This document shows, in pieces, positions 35,409 to 47,532 of a stretch of DNA of 64,000 bases. The stretch is from Stropharia rugosoannulata (taxonomy: Eukaryota > Basidiomycota > Agaricomycetes > Agaricales > Strophariaceae). Each line of letters opens with the position of its first letter. Positions within the stretch are counted from its first letter, which is position 1. Under the pieces are notes generated by a model. The model was not told where the DNA came from. It ran no database searches and worked only from the letters and a program-made list of their open reading frames with translations. The stretch is taken from contig JANCIK010000012.1 of NCBI GenBank assembly GCA_028532985.1, positions 1,798,001 to 1,862,000 on the forward strand, read 5' to 3'. The position numbers and the translations under genes are program-made.

Positions 35409-36049
35409 ACATTCATCAAGTGGAAAATCATGTATTGCCATGTCATCGAAATGTATTATCTTCAATGTTAACGACTTTCTTCCTTCCAAGTCCTTTGAGG
35501 AACCTACTGGAATACCACCCACTTCGCTTTATCATGCAACCAATCAAGCCGAAATAAAGTGTGCCATCACTAGATATCATGAATCAAGTGTCAATTAGAG
35601 CGCTCAAAACCAAACTCGTAGCTAAAAGTAGCCAGGTATGTTCTGCCATACCCAATCGACAGTGCCAAAACTGATCCCTTCTGAAATGTCCAGCCTACTT
35701 CGCTTTATTACGCAAGATATAATGCCAAAACAAAGCGTGCCATCATGAGCCAACAGTGGCCACAAGTTCTTCCCTGCCCAACCGTCAATCAGAGAGGCCA
35801 AAAACTGACCTTCGACTTATTAGATGCTTTGCCACTTGTATTGCTTGTGCAAATGTCTTTCCCGCTTACAATCTGTCCAGGTGGCCCCACCATGACCAAA
35901 GCTGGACACTTGCCTTGTGTCACACTTAGGAAAGACATTTCTGTATAAATATAGGCATCTGTTGTGCTGGATATCTATCCCACCGTTCCTTCCACCCAAC
36001 TTCCACCCCAGTTTGAGTTCTACAAAAGCACCTTTCTCCAGGCATAATC
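35409..36049. other. Intergenic with an imperfect direct repeat
   Basis: Contains two diverged copies of a roughly 50-bp sequence (35521-35570 and 35697-35746), beginning 'acttcgcttta' and including 'gtgccatca'. The last about 100 bp should be the promoter and 5' UTR of the GNAT-ankyrin gene. No ORF is supported. Confidence 0.5.
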
Positions 36050-37999
36050 ATGACCAACATATTGCCTTCTGATTGTACCGCAACTTTTACGATTGAGCCA
36101 TTCCATGAATTTCAGGGGCTGTTCAATGGCGTGAGCGGTGAAGCCACTCATCCAACACTCGGGAAGGTCGCAACGCTGAGCGGATACCTTATAATGAAGA
36201 GGGATATCTGGAGACAAAGCGGCAGCTTTATCCGAATTTTGGATGGCGAGAGTCAGGAGATGAAGGAATTCGCCACCCAGTTATTCGACAATACGAGCAC
36301 TGTCCAGCCATTTCTTATAAATGAAGGATATAGAAGTGGCACAGGCTGCTGGGGCGAAGAGCTGAATGACGGAAATATCATCTACTTGGCAAATTTTCAG
36401 GTCGGGAAAGATGTATGTGTTCTTTTAAACACGCTTTTCGATACATACGTATACTGACATTTTTTGAATTTCAAGGTCAGGAAGAGGGGTATTGGATCTT
36501 GGTTTTTGAACGAGTTCCTGCAGTCTCAGACAATCAAACCACTTGATCAATCCCTTTCCGACCGGCCTCACATATTCTGTTGGCCCGCCGCAGTCGACGA
36601 CAGCGCATCTCAATATCATAAAATATTGGGATATGTGCCCGATGATGCCCCAAAGCCTCAACCTCTCGAAGAAATTCTCTCGTTCTACCGGAAAGTGAGT
36701 GCACGGAGATCTACCTTCTTGCCGGGTGTCTCATTGTATTCTGATGTTTTGTTCCTGTATTGCATTAGAGCGGCTTCCGACGTTTGGGGCGCACCTCATT
36801 TTTCTGCTACTCTTGGGATGAGAACCACCCTTCTCGAAGGATATCCCCTCAAGACGACGTAGACATAAATCTACCACAATTCGAGAGCAGTGCTACGATG
36901 TCGTGCGAGGACCTTTACATGCGGTACCCGCTGCATTATACCATGACAGCAGTAAAGGGCCCAGAAGTTGCGAACTACATCAAGTCCGCGTATAATCAAG
37001 ATGCGGGCAATATTCACAAGCCGGGTCCCGACGGCTTCACTCCATTGCATCTTGCAGTCATCGCTGAGAATGTTAATGCCGTCCGGGCTTTAGTAGAGTT
37101 CGACGTTACTGAAGATCTAAATAATTCTATCAATACCGACTCCCGCACACCACTGGAGATGATAGAGAATGCGATGCAGGACTCCCGCAATTTCATGGAA
37201 ACGTTATGCCACTTTTGGACGAATTATTCAGCCGAACTTCTTACCATAGAGTACCTCCTAAAAAGGGCTATGCACCTTCCCCTTTTAGCGCAGGATGCTC
37301 TTGTGGAAAGTGCTGGGAGGGCTGGTTCTCTGAAAGAATGAAGTTCAGGCTTGAAAGTGAGTGTTAACTGTTCGTCACTCGTAGTAGTTTGCCTTTGCTA
37401 ACAAAGTACAACTTATCGCAGCAACCGCTATCGTACAACACGATATGTTGGATGAAGATATCACTGACTTCAGCAAAAGAGGACCGGGCGTCCATGGTTT
37501 TGAAATTGACAACGTTATGAACCTCGACATGCAGTACATACCTCCAGCGCTTCGTCCCAAGGTCGACCACTCCCTTGTGATTGCCTGGTGCATGGCGTTT
37601 CGCGTAATCTCTGATCACCTGAATGCGTCTCCTCCTACACCGGGTTTGGGGCTGAACCCCGTAATCAACACATCCTCACAGGCACTTCGACCAGTTACGA
37701 AAGAATTTCTCCGTGTCGGAGCAAGGATAGAATATGTTCTCGACGCGTTGATGAGTGTTGCAAAAGAACAGTCACCGTTCGGAGATGGGACCTTCGAAGA
37801 AGACCACGCCGAGATGTATGACCTTTTGCCACAATGCAGCAATGACCTCGCCTTCGACCTCGTCAGGCACAAGATAGGACTGGATACGAGTCAACGATGG
37901 GCGCCTTATTATGAACCGAAACCCTTGAGGCAGGACGCAGCTTTTAATGATGATGATGATGATGATGACGAATACGAATACGACATCGACTACGACTAG
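36050..37999 (+). CDS. GNAT-like acetyltransferase / ankyrin fusion protein (about 569 aa)
   Basis: Exons: 36050-36412, 36476-36694, 36769-37250, 37289-37356 and 37422-37999, giving 1710 nt in frame if a 38-nt intron (37251-37288) is accepted; otherwise the frame ends at 37341. Residues 1 to about 220 look like a GNAT fold, with acetyl-CoA loop VRKRGIGSWF (about 122-131) and the late strand SGFRRLGRTSFF. An ankyrin region follows (MRYPLHYTMTA, DGFTPLHLAVIAENVNAVRA). Next come a Cys motif CSCGKCWEGWFSERM, a region shared with the ankyrin genes at 50.4 and 57.2 kb, and a poly-Asp tail (about residues 552-560). It may acetylate partners bound by the ankyrin part; that is inference. The Cys segment could bind zinc. 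Confidence 0.75.
37946..37968. repeat. GAT trinucleotide run encoding poly-Asp
   Basis: A GAT/GAC run within the last exon of the GNAT-ankyrin gene; it encodes eight consecutive Asp residues near the C-terminus. Confidence 0.9.
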
Positions 38000-39542
38000 T
38001 ATTGATAGTCACTGGTTGGCTACCGGTCACCGCACATGGTGGACCTTGACAAGGCACTTCCCAAAGAACTCGTATTATAATACAGTCAGAGATATTTATG
38101 TATGTCAAATCAGAATGTCATCAATCTTAATGGGCTTCTCGTTGCGTGAGTTGCTTTCTGAACATCTTCCCAAAAGAAGTTGAGAGGGCGTCACATAGTT
38201 CTGCCAACGCTTGATCATTATTGCCTATCACATACGGTACCTTTTTAAAAGGATGTACAGTGGCTTTTTTCCCCCTGCTGAATGGAGTCCCATTTCATAA
38301 ATACTGGACTAGCAGGTGTTGTTATTGGCTTGTGGTCTGCGATAAGGTGCCTTAGCTCGTGTCTATGTTTAATTCAGCAAAGAGTCGTGTCATTTATAAC
38401 TTATCTTGACAAGCATGAGACAGTAATTTCTGCCCTGCAAGTGTTGGCGGGGCCTCGGGGACTGCTATCAGTAGTCTTTGACGGACTTCTAATCACTAGG
38501 AGAAAAGAAATATCCGGAGAGAAACATTCAAGAAAAAAGAGCCACCAAGATCCATACGCACTTCTACCTATGGTATATGAATACGTTGGCGCGCCTTCTT
38601 GCCTCCGGGGAGTTAAGCTCTGGAAAATGTATTAACAAGTCGTGTGTATTAATACAGAGATTTGAACTGCCCTGATAATCGAGACCGTTAGTAGCCTCTT
38701 TAGCATTCGGCACTCGTCCGAGCGTTCGATCTACACATGCATGGACGCACTTGCTATAACTAGTAGCAAGCGCCCACAATACTAGCTGACACAACTCACA
38801 TGTCAAGTTATGTCAAGGTCGGCCTGAGTAAGCACTCGTGGAATAATGATTGGGAAGTTGGAAAAACTGCCTTTTCTGGCACAATTCACGAAAAAACCTT
38901 TTCTGCCGTTTGTAATCGTAGGTACGCGTTGTAAATGTAACGTATAGATCGCGCATCCTTGGCCTTGCTGTAAAGTAAGGTTCCACCGGGTCGTAATTCA
39001 TCTATATATGTATCGGTCCTCGAAAGTTCTGCCCTCTAGTAACACGACCAAACTTACCTGAATACTGGACCCCTCCAAATGCCTTTCGAAAGTTCTGCCC
39101 CACGCTTGGTCGAAACCTATATATTACTCGATGCTTCCTCTTATTTTGCTCCTGATGTTGTCCTGATGAGATATTTTCATTATCCTGAACAATATAGATT
39201 TGTATAATTAAATAACAGCAAGGCTCTATCGCGTAAGCGATACTTTATTAGGTCAAATTTCGATGAAAAAGTAAGCTTCGAAGGTTCAGACATCTCCGTA
39301 AGGCCTGGTTGATGCTCCCACACTGGTAATAACAGTAACAGATGTGTAAACATGTGTCATGTTCTTTTACTCATTTACTATACAGTGTACTATCTGCTTA
39401 CTATGGATCATCAATTCAATCTTCATATCAACTTCATACCGTGAAGGCCGTGTAGGTATGTTTCTCCCTGGCTATAAATCCAGCTTGAATTATTCGTCTA
39501 TGCATACAACAACCCAAATCGCAGTACACCTAAAGATCAAGA
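38000..39542. other. Intergenic, 1.5 kb
   Basis: No supported gene. A 117-codon open stretch at 38282-38635 on plus has no recognisable domain or splice partner. The last about 200 bp should include the promoter of the SDR gene. Confidence 0.45.
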
Positions 39543-40539
39543 ATGTCTTCCGACGCAAAGAGTAAAGTTTGGTTTGGTAAGTAGTCTGGCCTTAAAGTTG
39601 AAGTATTAATACTAAAACTAATAACATTGTCTAAAGTGACTGGTGCCTCATCTGGCCTTGGCCGTGCTATGGTCGTTCACCTGCTTGAGCAAGGAAACAA
39701 AGTCACTGCTACAATGCGCGATCCAAAGGCAATATCCGACCTCGCCCAGAAGTACCCTAGTGACCAGCTTCTTGTCGTCAAACTTGACGTTACGTCCTCA
39801 TCAGACGTTAAGGTTGCATTTACGGAAGCCGTCAAGAAATTCGGCTGCATCGATGTCGTGTACAGTAACGCAGGATACGCAACCATTGGTGAAGCGGAGG
39901 GCACACCGAACGAAGACGCCCGCGTTATGTTTGACATCAACTTTTGGGGTTCGGTTAACGTTGCGCGCGAAGCTTTCGATGTTTTCCGGGATGTAAATAA
40001 ACCTCAAGGGGGCCGTTTTCTCCAGGTTTCGAGCGTGGTCGGAATAGCCCCTGCGGCTGGCCTCGCCTTTTACAGCTCTTCGTAAGTTGATCATTGACAC
40101 GAATTATAATGCTAGTATAGACATCTAACTTTCTGCACGCAGAAAACATGCCATTGAAGGCCTATTGCAAGGATGGTCCAGCGAGCTGCACCCTTCATGG
40201 AACATCAAAATCACTCTTTTGGAGCTAGGCTCATTCCGGACACGCAGCGTAGGCCCAACTGGCATGAAGCATGTGCCTGTTCACCCCGCGTATAACAGAG
40301 AAGACGTTCCTACTGCAACCATCCGCCAGTTCTTCAAAGATGGCGTAGTCGAAGCCAGTGGTGCCGACCCATCCAAGGCTTCCCGGGAAATCTATAAGAT
40401 TTCTGTCGATGAGACGGTACCGCTCAGGATACCAATAGGCCAAGATGCATTGAAAGCCATACCTCCTCAGCTGGATTCAATCAAAGAAGCAGTGGACGCG
40501 GCTCAGAAATGGAGCGTGGATCTCAGCTTTGATGCGTAA
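39543..40539 (+). CDS. Classical short-chain dehydrogenase/reductase (291 aa)
   Basis: An NAD(P)-dependent oxidoreductase of the classical SDR family. Three exons: 39543-39576, 39637-40081 and 40143-40539, 876 nt in frame. Cofactor motif TGASSGLG (residues 13-20), structural NAG in VVYSNAGYATIGE, catalytic Ser about 144 (VSSVVGI) and the YSSSK motif (Tyr157, Lys161) are all present, so the enzyme should be active. The C-terminal substrate-binding part (GSFRTRSVGPTGMKHVP) is like that of fungal SDRs acting on small alcohols or ketones; the substrate is unknown. The first intron splits the coding region just before the glycine motif. A decayed copy of its 3' end lies at about 55.98 kb. Confidence 0.92.
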
Positions 40540-40782
40540 ACGTTAGCATTTGTAAATAAAGCGTGTAACATCATATAGTAGCGATTGGAATTCCAAAGGC
40601 ATTGAAAGGCGTAGTACTTATTCCATAGAAGAGTATCACTTTTAATCGCTGCTACTATGATATTCTGTCCATATCTACACGTTGGACGGTAAACACTGGC
40701 GAGCTGTTCTACAATGAGTTGGTATTACACGAGTAAAATACAGACATGTCATTTTACTTATACAACAATCCACTGACCCGGC

Positions 40783-40869
40783 GAAAAAAGAAAGAAAGAA
40801 AGAAACACAAAAAGAAACAGAGAAAGGAGGGGAGGAAGAAGGGGAGGAAGTAAGAAAGAGAGAAAGGAG
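40783..40869. repeat. Polypurine (GAAA/GGGA) tract
   Basis: About 87 bp almost purely A and G on plus, beginning with GAAA units and turning to GGGA/GGAAG units. It lies in the 3' intergenic space between the converging SDR gene and membrane-protein copy A. Confidence 0.9.
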
Positions 40870-40906
40870 CAACCTGCTTTATGTTTCCGACGCCTGGAAC
40901 CCCCAT

Positions 40907-42945
40907 TCACTGCTGCCTGCCTGAGTCCTTATATTTTAAACTCCTATACCTTGGAGGCAATCCCTCCATGGATGCCGTCAACACATCCGAATCACGCTCC
41001 GGGCGATTACTTATCACATCTTCCTCCTCAATAATGAATGGATTTACCTGCGGGGAGCTAGAGAGGCCCATGGCAGCAAGGCTTCCTGCAGCATATGTGG
41101 CATTTCTTGAAACGCCGGCTGCGTTGCTGCTCGCCACAGACCCGCCTGCTGCTGTCGCACTGACAGACAGTGATCTGCCTGTCCCCGTGGTTATTTTTCT
41201 GACAGATGTTACCGGAAATGCCGCGAAATGTGAGTTTCGAGCAGAATTGCCATTGTTTGTTGGGGAGATCTTCCTTGAGTTTGCGCTGTTGGGAATAATC
41301 CTGCTCGACGGCAGGGCGGTCGATAACGATAAGGAGCTTGATGGTGGAACAGCGGGAGTGGTATCACTCAAGTACCTCGCTGGTTTCTCGACAATCATGG
41401 GAGTCGTCGATGCGATGTCGAGTCGCGGCAGAATCGGGCGGTTGGAAGAGGCCGACACCGGGGGGACCTCCGTTCCACGGGAACCGGAAGGACCCGCACC
41501 TGTTACGGGGTCGTACTCTCGATATGGAGGCGCCTCAACGTCGCGCCTGTTTGATTTTCTATCGGAAGTGATCACCCAGCCAGTACCGGCGCCTACCTGG
41601 GTTGCCTGTGTCTCAGGTGACGTGGAAAACTGTGTGGGGACGGTAGCCAGACGGTCATTCTGTCTTCGTCGTCTACGCTTGATCATGTTCCACCCGGCGA
41701 TGAAAATGGCTATCCCAAAGACCAGAATCACAACGATGGCCACAATTGCTTTGACGGCTTCGCGGCGGTGGGCAGCTGCTGCAGCGGCCTCGTCGGACTC
41801 CTTATCTTGTGCGTCGATGACTGTGGCATTTCCACTGGAACTTGTGAGACCAATGCAATCAGTGTCGAGCGAACCTTGCAGAAACTCAGTATGTACAACT
41901 TTTCAAATTTCATGTGCGATGGGACTTACCAACAGGTTTTACAAGCGGTGTCCCACTTGCCCACCGACCAGTCCTACAATCACAGAAAGATGAGTACGTG
42001 ATCCTGTCTCAAGGTACGCTTGATAAAATCAACAGATACTTACAGGTCACTAACTCCAGCTAAGATGCATAATAATCATTAGTAACGAATACACATAACG
42101 TTGGGTTAACTGAGAGCTATGTCAGAGGTACTCACCAATCATTTGCCCCCCAGCAACTGCTCGATTGATATATGTGAATCTATTGTTACCAAACGGTACT
42201 GTCACATTGGTTACGACGGGCTCCGCCGTCTCCACAATTGTAACAACATATGGAGGAGAGCCACCCGTGATGGTTAGACCCCAAGGTGAACATGTATTCA
42301 AGTTACCGGCCCGGGTGACATTGGAGCTGACAGTGAACTCTGGCGTGTTCAATGGCGTACTGACGCATTGCGTCGTTTGTCCAGCTAAAATTGAAGTGGA
42401 TCAGAGGGAAAATGAAGAAACTGAAGAATGTTTGACATACGGATGACAGTTATAAGATATGGCGGACTTCCCCCCGGGTTTCCTTGGGAATCAACTACGC
42501 TGAGTAGTAATTGGGATCCTATTTTTATCTCAGCTGGGTCACGGGAAGTATGTAAATACTAGTGCAGACGTACCAACAGGCTGGATGATGGTCCATTGCA
42601 GATTGTTCTGGTCTTCTCCAATGAGTTGAGTGACTGGGGTTGAATCGACCGCGTAAGATATCATATAATACGGGGGGACACCAATAGTGGAGTTTGTCGT
42701 TACGTCTTCCGACTCGACGATAATGCCAAGTTGAGTGCAGGTGGGTAATGATTCTGATAACGTCTATTCACAGTGCGCGTCAGCGAGTACTGCTTTTGTC
42801 TGGATCTTTATGCGTAACATACGCTATCGGCAAATTTCCATTGGAAGAGTTTTGGGATAGGATTATTAGGGTCAGCAGCGGCAGGAACTGCCACGAAGGT
42901 AAGCAGAAACAAGGCAGCCAATCTGCCATAAAAGATGTTCAACAT
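40907..42945 (-). CDS. Single-pass membrane protein, copy A (560 aa)
   Basis: First intact member of the family repeated at 52-64 kb. Seven exons on minus: 42945-42823, 42763-42574, 42533-42441, 42384-42136, 42059-42044 (16 nt), 41973-41930 and 41874-40907. Parts: signal peptide (MLNIFYGRLAALFLLTFVAV), an ectodomain with two similar units (VPPYYMISYAVDSTPVTQLI and SPPYVVTIVETAEPVVTN), a transmembrane segment about residues 280-300 (AIVAIVVILVFGIAIFIAGW), an RRRRR stop-transfer run, and a long Ser/Pro-rich tail of about 260 residues ending with PPRY. This tail is more than twice as long as in copies C and D. Related proteins are common in Agaricomycetes, but I know of no assigned function. Confidence 0.88.
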
Positions 42946-44686
42946 CTTCCTCCACGCAGTGGGGTAGTCTGGAAAAACGAATGTAAGAAAAGAGGGGAAA
43001 GGGGGATCTAGCCCTCAGTCGAAGAACTGGCAAAAAGACGAATGGCAAAAAATCAGCAGAAACGCCGGGAATATGAGAACTGCCTTTATGTACTGCGTGA
43101 ATTAAAACCTGAATCATGATGAATTCCGCAGACACTGTCGTGAGGGCTGGTCCCTTCATCAGGAATCTGTCGTCGTCCTAATTTTAGTCTCCAATCAGCG
43201 CATAGGAAGATAAGTGTTCAATGAAAAGTGGATGATCTACACAGCCACTTGTGTTTGCCCTTGCTCTCATGAAAGCGGTGTCTACGCTACGATCAGCTCA
43301 AGGTGAAGATGGGATGATGGTATTCATCGTTTGGATAGAACATATCCAGGTCTAGGCCTCGACATTCAAATCCACCAATAGGAATGTCGGAAGGTGCACT
43401 ATACACGAGCTGATGTATGAATAAGCAATGTATGTGGTATTTCGTTGGAAGGAACAGACCTTCTTTGTTGAGAGAACCGCTGAACTTCTTATTTTTGCAT
43501 TGCTGTGAGCTTTCACAGAATGCGATGCCCTCTCATTTCTGTGTGAATTTGAAGCGTTGGCGATATCTAACAGGAAACAAGCATAAACGTGAATCTAGGC
43601 AAATATAATGAATAGTACAAGTCGAAGAACTTACATTGTTTGAGTTGGCAGAGTGTTGTCTTGGAGCCTTCATAACAGAGCAACGATAGAGTCTGGACGC
43701 GACTCCTCGCGCCTCCTTGGTGGCGTTGAACTAGTGTTGCTAATAGTAGACATCAAACCCAAAAAAAAATTGGTGATACAGCGACAATACCGCAATGTCA
43801 CTGCCCAGTAGTCCTGCGTTGGTAGAACCTATGTATTTGGCGTGCAAGTGTTTTCCCCCGATTGATACATAAATGTCGGATGTAGTCAATGGATCAAGTA
43901 CAGCGGTGAAGGCACTGAAACAAGCCGGTTCCGAGTGTAGTGGTGATGTGAACTTTGGTGAAACAGAGAGAACCGAACAAAGCGGCTAAAATGTCTGGCG
44001 GATGTTCCTGAGGACAGCAAAGGCTATGAGGGCAGGTGGTTATGGACAAGTGAGGAAAAGCCGTCGTCTCCGAATATAAGACTTGCATGCACAGCTGTCT
44101 AACCAGTGATGACGGGCGAAGTTTGAGGCTTCAGGGATCAAGGAACAAGGTCGCTCCGCATCGTCGAGAGGGATTAGCTACAGGTAAATCCAAGGCAAAT
44201 CCAGAGAAAATAGTAAGCTCCGAAAAGACCAGGCGGGGTTACTCGGGAGCCACAGTGCGAGTGTAGCTCAATGGAGGCCGGAGCTGCGCACCTAGACCTG
44301 CAAAACGGCTCAGAGGTAATGCTAATAACGAATAGGTATTGTCTCACCACAATGGTGCCGTGAATGCTCAAGCTTCAAGCGTCAAGCTTATTGTCGGCGA
44401 TGACTGTGGTTCCGGTCAAAGCATAGGGTGGGCCAAATTCTTGACGCGCCCAACTCCGACGCCCTTTCCTTTTACCATCATCATCCATCTTCTGCAAACA
44501 AATATCGCCGCCTCCCAGCCGTAGGACCCGGCCTTCATACATAGTAAGTCCCAGCGCACAAGGAACATGTTGACTTCACTAAAACACCTGCATTTTTTGT
44601 AATAGCTTAACTTTGTGTAATACTTTGCTGCTCCCAAGTTATACCCTGCTGGAGCTTTCTAGTCGCAAACCGAATCTTTGACCTCT
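42946..44686. other. Divergent intergenic region between copy A and EAF3
   Basis: The first about 250 bp are the copy A promoter, related to those of the copies at 52-64 kb. The rest has no supported gene; open stretches are short. Confidence 0.5.
43085..43092 (-). promoter_or_regulatory. TATA-like box of copy A
   Basis: TACATAAA on minus, about 140 bp upstream of the start codon, embedded in 'cacgcagtacataaagg'. The same motif precedes the related genes downstream at a similar distance. Confidence 0.55.
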
Positions 44687-46060
44687 ATGGCTTCGGCAAC
44701 AGTACCATCACCCATCTACAATGCCCAGGAGCGCGTCTTGTGCTATCACGGACCTCTGATTTACGAGGCGAAAGTGCTGAAAACCAAGACATATGATGAA
44801 CCATCGCCCACGACTGGTGTCGTTGGAGCCCACTATCTCGTCCATTACAAGGGCTGGAAGCAAACGTATGTCTCTCCACTCTGTCCTAGGCCTACTCCTC
44901 GACGTGTCCTTGCCCGGTTGAATCATCGCGCAACCAGACTATCTCCCCACTCAAGTGACTTTTGAACCAATGTGCTAACAAAGCCCAACAGGTGGGATGA
45001 ATGGGTGCCAGCGAGCCGCCTACTGAAGATCACAGAAAGCAACTTGGCGCTGCAAAAGCATCTCCAGCAGAACAGCACCACCAGCGTGCATGGCGGCTCA
45101 ACGACATCGAAGGCCCAAAACAAGACCGCAGCTGGGATGAGCAAGGAAAACGTCAGCACTCGCGCAGGGGCGAGGAAGGATGGTACTCGGGGAACGAAGC
45201 GAGCACGGGAAGAGGTGCGCACACCCTCTTTCATCCCTTTCATTGTTAATAACTGATTCCCTGATCGCTGTCGGCCTCCATTCATCAGGATGACCACAGC
45301 AGAAAACCTGATATGAAGCTCACTGTCCCCGAAATACTCAAGACGATCTTGGTTGATGACTGGGAGTCCGTGACGAAAAACAACCAAGTGCGTTCTTCTT
45401 TTATGCTGCGTGTTATCCACCCACCCATACACCTACGCAGCTCGTAACGTTACCACGGTCTCCAAACGTTGCTGAAGTGCTGGCACAGTTTGCCGAATAC
45501 GTCAAATCAACGAAACCACCCCAGTGAGCCTCGTGCACGCACACTCACACTCCTCTTGTATTTATCTCCCTCTCAGCTTAAAAGAGCCAGCGCTTGTTAT
45601 ACAAACGGTCGTAGACGGTCTGCAATGCTACTTTGACCGGGCTCTAGGCAGCAACCTTCTCTATCGATTCGAACGTGCCCAATATGCCCACGTCAGAAGG
45701 GAATATTGGACTGGCCCGAAGGTTATCGTCGGACAGGAGAAGGAGATGAGTCTGATATATGGCGCGGAGCATCTGCTGCGGATGCTAGGTGAGCATTGCC
45801 CAACTCGAAGCACTTCTCGTTGTCCACATGTTCAACAGTGAGCCTCCCCCAAATGATCGCGCAAACTTCCCTTGATTCCGAATCTGTCGCCATCATACGT
45901 GACTATTCGAACGAACTGATGGTGTACGTCTTTTTTTTGCATTCACTCACCTCTCCCCTGACGTTCTGCATGCAGTTGGATGGTGAAAGAAAAGGATAGG
46001 ATATTCCAGAGGGAATACGAGAGCACGCCTGTGAATTATCAAAATGTCTCTAGGTCGTGA
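44687..46060 (+). CDS. EAF3: EAF3/MRG15 chromatin protein (321 aa)
   Basis: A subunit of the NuA4 histone acetyltransferase and Rpd3S deacetylase complexes that reads methylated H3K36. Seven exons: 44687-44865, 44992-45214, 45289-45387, 45441-45523, 45577-45788, 45839-45923 and 45976-46060, 966 nt in frame. The chromo barrel is at about residues 8-75 (VLCYHGPLIYEAKVL, HYLVHYKGW, WDEWVPASRLLK). A Ser/Thr/Lys-rich linker (about 80-135) follows, then the MRG domain from about 140 to the end (VPEILKTILVDDWESVTK, LPRSPNVAEVLAQF, YWTGPKVIVGQEKEMSLIYG). Aromatic residues typical of the methyl-lysine pocket are present. Length matches fungal Eaf3. Confidence 0.95.
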
Positions 46061-46769
46061 CGCGAATTATCAGGCTCGTCCTTGCAATCTTGCATATTCA
46101 TTTGTCATACGTTTCCGCCCAATATCTGTGTATTCAAAATGCCCCTTCAAACTTAATTACTAATGGCAAGATTTATACGCATCCAGCGTCTGTTGCTCAG
46201 CTTGACCGGAGTGTATGCACAATTTTTGCTATGAAAGGCCCGTTTTTAATTGTGACTTAACCGCTCACTTCTACTTTTTGTACCGGTTATTCATGAATTC
46301 GAGGAAGATTTCAGTTGCTCGGGATACTCAGACCTTATGTAACATCGACGTACGTTTAGTGGTTACATCTTTGGCTGATTCTGACTATCGTTGCCACTCA
46401 CAGTGACTGAGCAAGTCCTACGAGGTCCTACGTGGCTGCCTTTTTTACTTCTTGAGACGATTCATACCCCATGTTGTTCTAAGCCTTCCGTCTGCAAGTG
46501 CCTATGTAGGACAAGTCTGCCGAATAATGCGCATATAGTAAGTTCTGGTCTCAAATATGATATCTTACTGGTCGAGGCAGGTGTATGCTTCCATATATGC
46601 CGATCTATGCGCCTGCGCCACGACCGCGCGGCATCCATCCACTTGGCTAAGATTATCACACTACTTTGGGTCACGTCATCCGTGGTAGCACCAGCGATAC
46701 TGCATCCTGATATATAACCTCCCTTCCCAACTCGTTCTTCCATCTCTTCCTGCACCCACGCTTCGAAAT
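46061..46769. other. Intergenic, peroxiredoxin promoter side
   Basis: About 700 bp between two plus-strand genes. No gene is supported. It should contain the EAF3 terminator and the peroxiredoxin promoter; a 'tatataacct' sequence at about 46710 lies 60 bp upstream of the start codon and may be its TATA element. Confidence 0.5.
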
Positions 46770-47532
46770 ATGGCTTCTGCTATCGCATCTGTCGCCCACG
46801 CCGCGCATAGCGTTGCTGCCTCGCTGCTCGCCAAGAGCGAAATCCTCCCTGGGCAGGAAATTCCGTCCGTCGAGGTTAAAGAAGACGCTCCCGACGCCCC
46901 GAAACCGCTGGTGCTGACGGGGAAGAACGTTCTGGTGCGTGCTTCTTGAATCTCCACCCCCCGAAGTAATAAAGTTGATTAAGTGGATCCGCATAGATCG
47001 GTGTTCCCGGGGCGTTTACGACTCCGTGCAATGCCCACCTCCCTGGATACATCAAGCATTATAACGACTTCAAAGCGAAGGGAGTTAACGCGATCTATGT
47101 GTTTGGAGTCAACGATACTTTTGTCATGAAGTAAGTCGTGTTCATATAAGATGACTTTGCCTTAGTAACGACCTTCCTAGGGCATGGAAAGAATACCTGT
47201 CTCCTGATACTCGTCTGTACCCTAGCTACTTACCACTACCCAGCTTTTGCTAATACCGCCCTTTGCAGCAATTCACTTCATTGCGGATGATAGAGGCGCC
47301 TTTGTGGGCTCTCTCGGGCTAATCTTTGACGCCACTGGCTTACTAGGTGGGCCCCGATCCAAGGTGTGTATCCCAAGTGTATCCCGTTAATATGTTGCTC
47401 TTCTGGAATTTATGTCTTTCTTAGCGTTTCGCAATCGTCACAGAGGGCAAAAAAGTTCTTTCTGTTGCAGTCGAGAGTGCCCCGCCTAATGTCACCGTAA
47501 CGAGTGCTGAATCGGTCTTGGCCTCTCTTTAG
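46770..47532 (+). CDS. Prx5/AHP1-type peroxiredoxin with a single Cys (177 aa)
   Basis: A thiol peroxidase of the Prx5 group. Five exons: 46770-46934, 46997-47130, 47181-47212, 47269-47363 and 47425-47532, 534 nt in frame. The peroxidatic motif is PGAFTTPCNAHLPGY with Cys about 66, preceded by the Pro/Thr pattern PxxxTxxC. The catalytic Arg is in GGPRSKRFAIV. The translated protein contains no second Cys, so it cannot form the intramolecular disulphide of atypical 2-Cys enzymes and should work as a 1-Cys peroxidase or use an intermolecular partner. About 20 Ala/Ser/His-rich residues precede the domain (MASAIASVAHAAHSVAASLL), possibly a targeting peptide. Confidence 0.92.

Noticed and set aside
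38282..38635. 117-codon plus-strand frame
   Set aside because: No recognisable domain, no splice partner and no second copy; length is within chance expectation.
40881..41993. Plus-strand open frame of 370 codons
   Set aside because: Antisense to the last exon of membrane-protein copy A; no domain and no splice support on plus.
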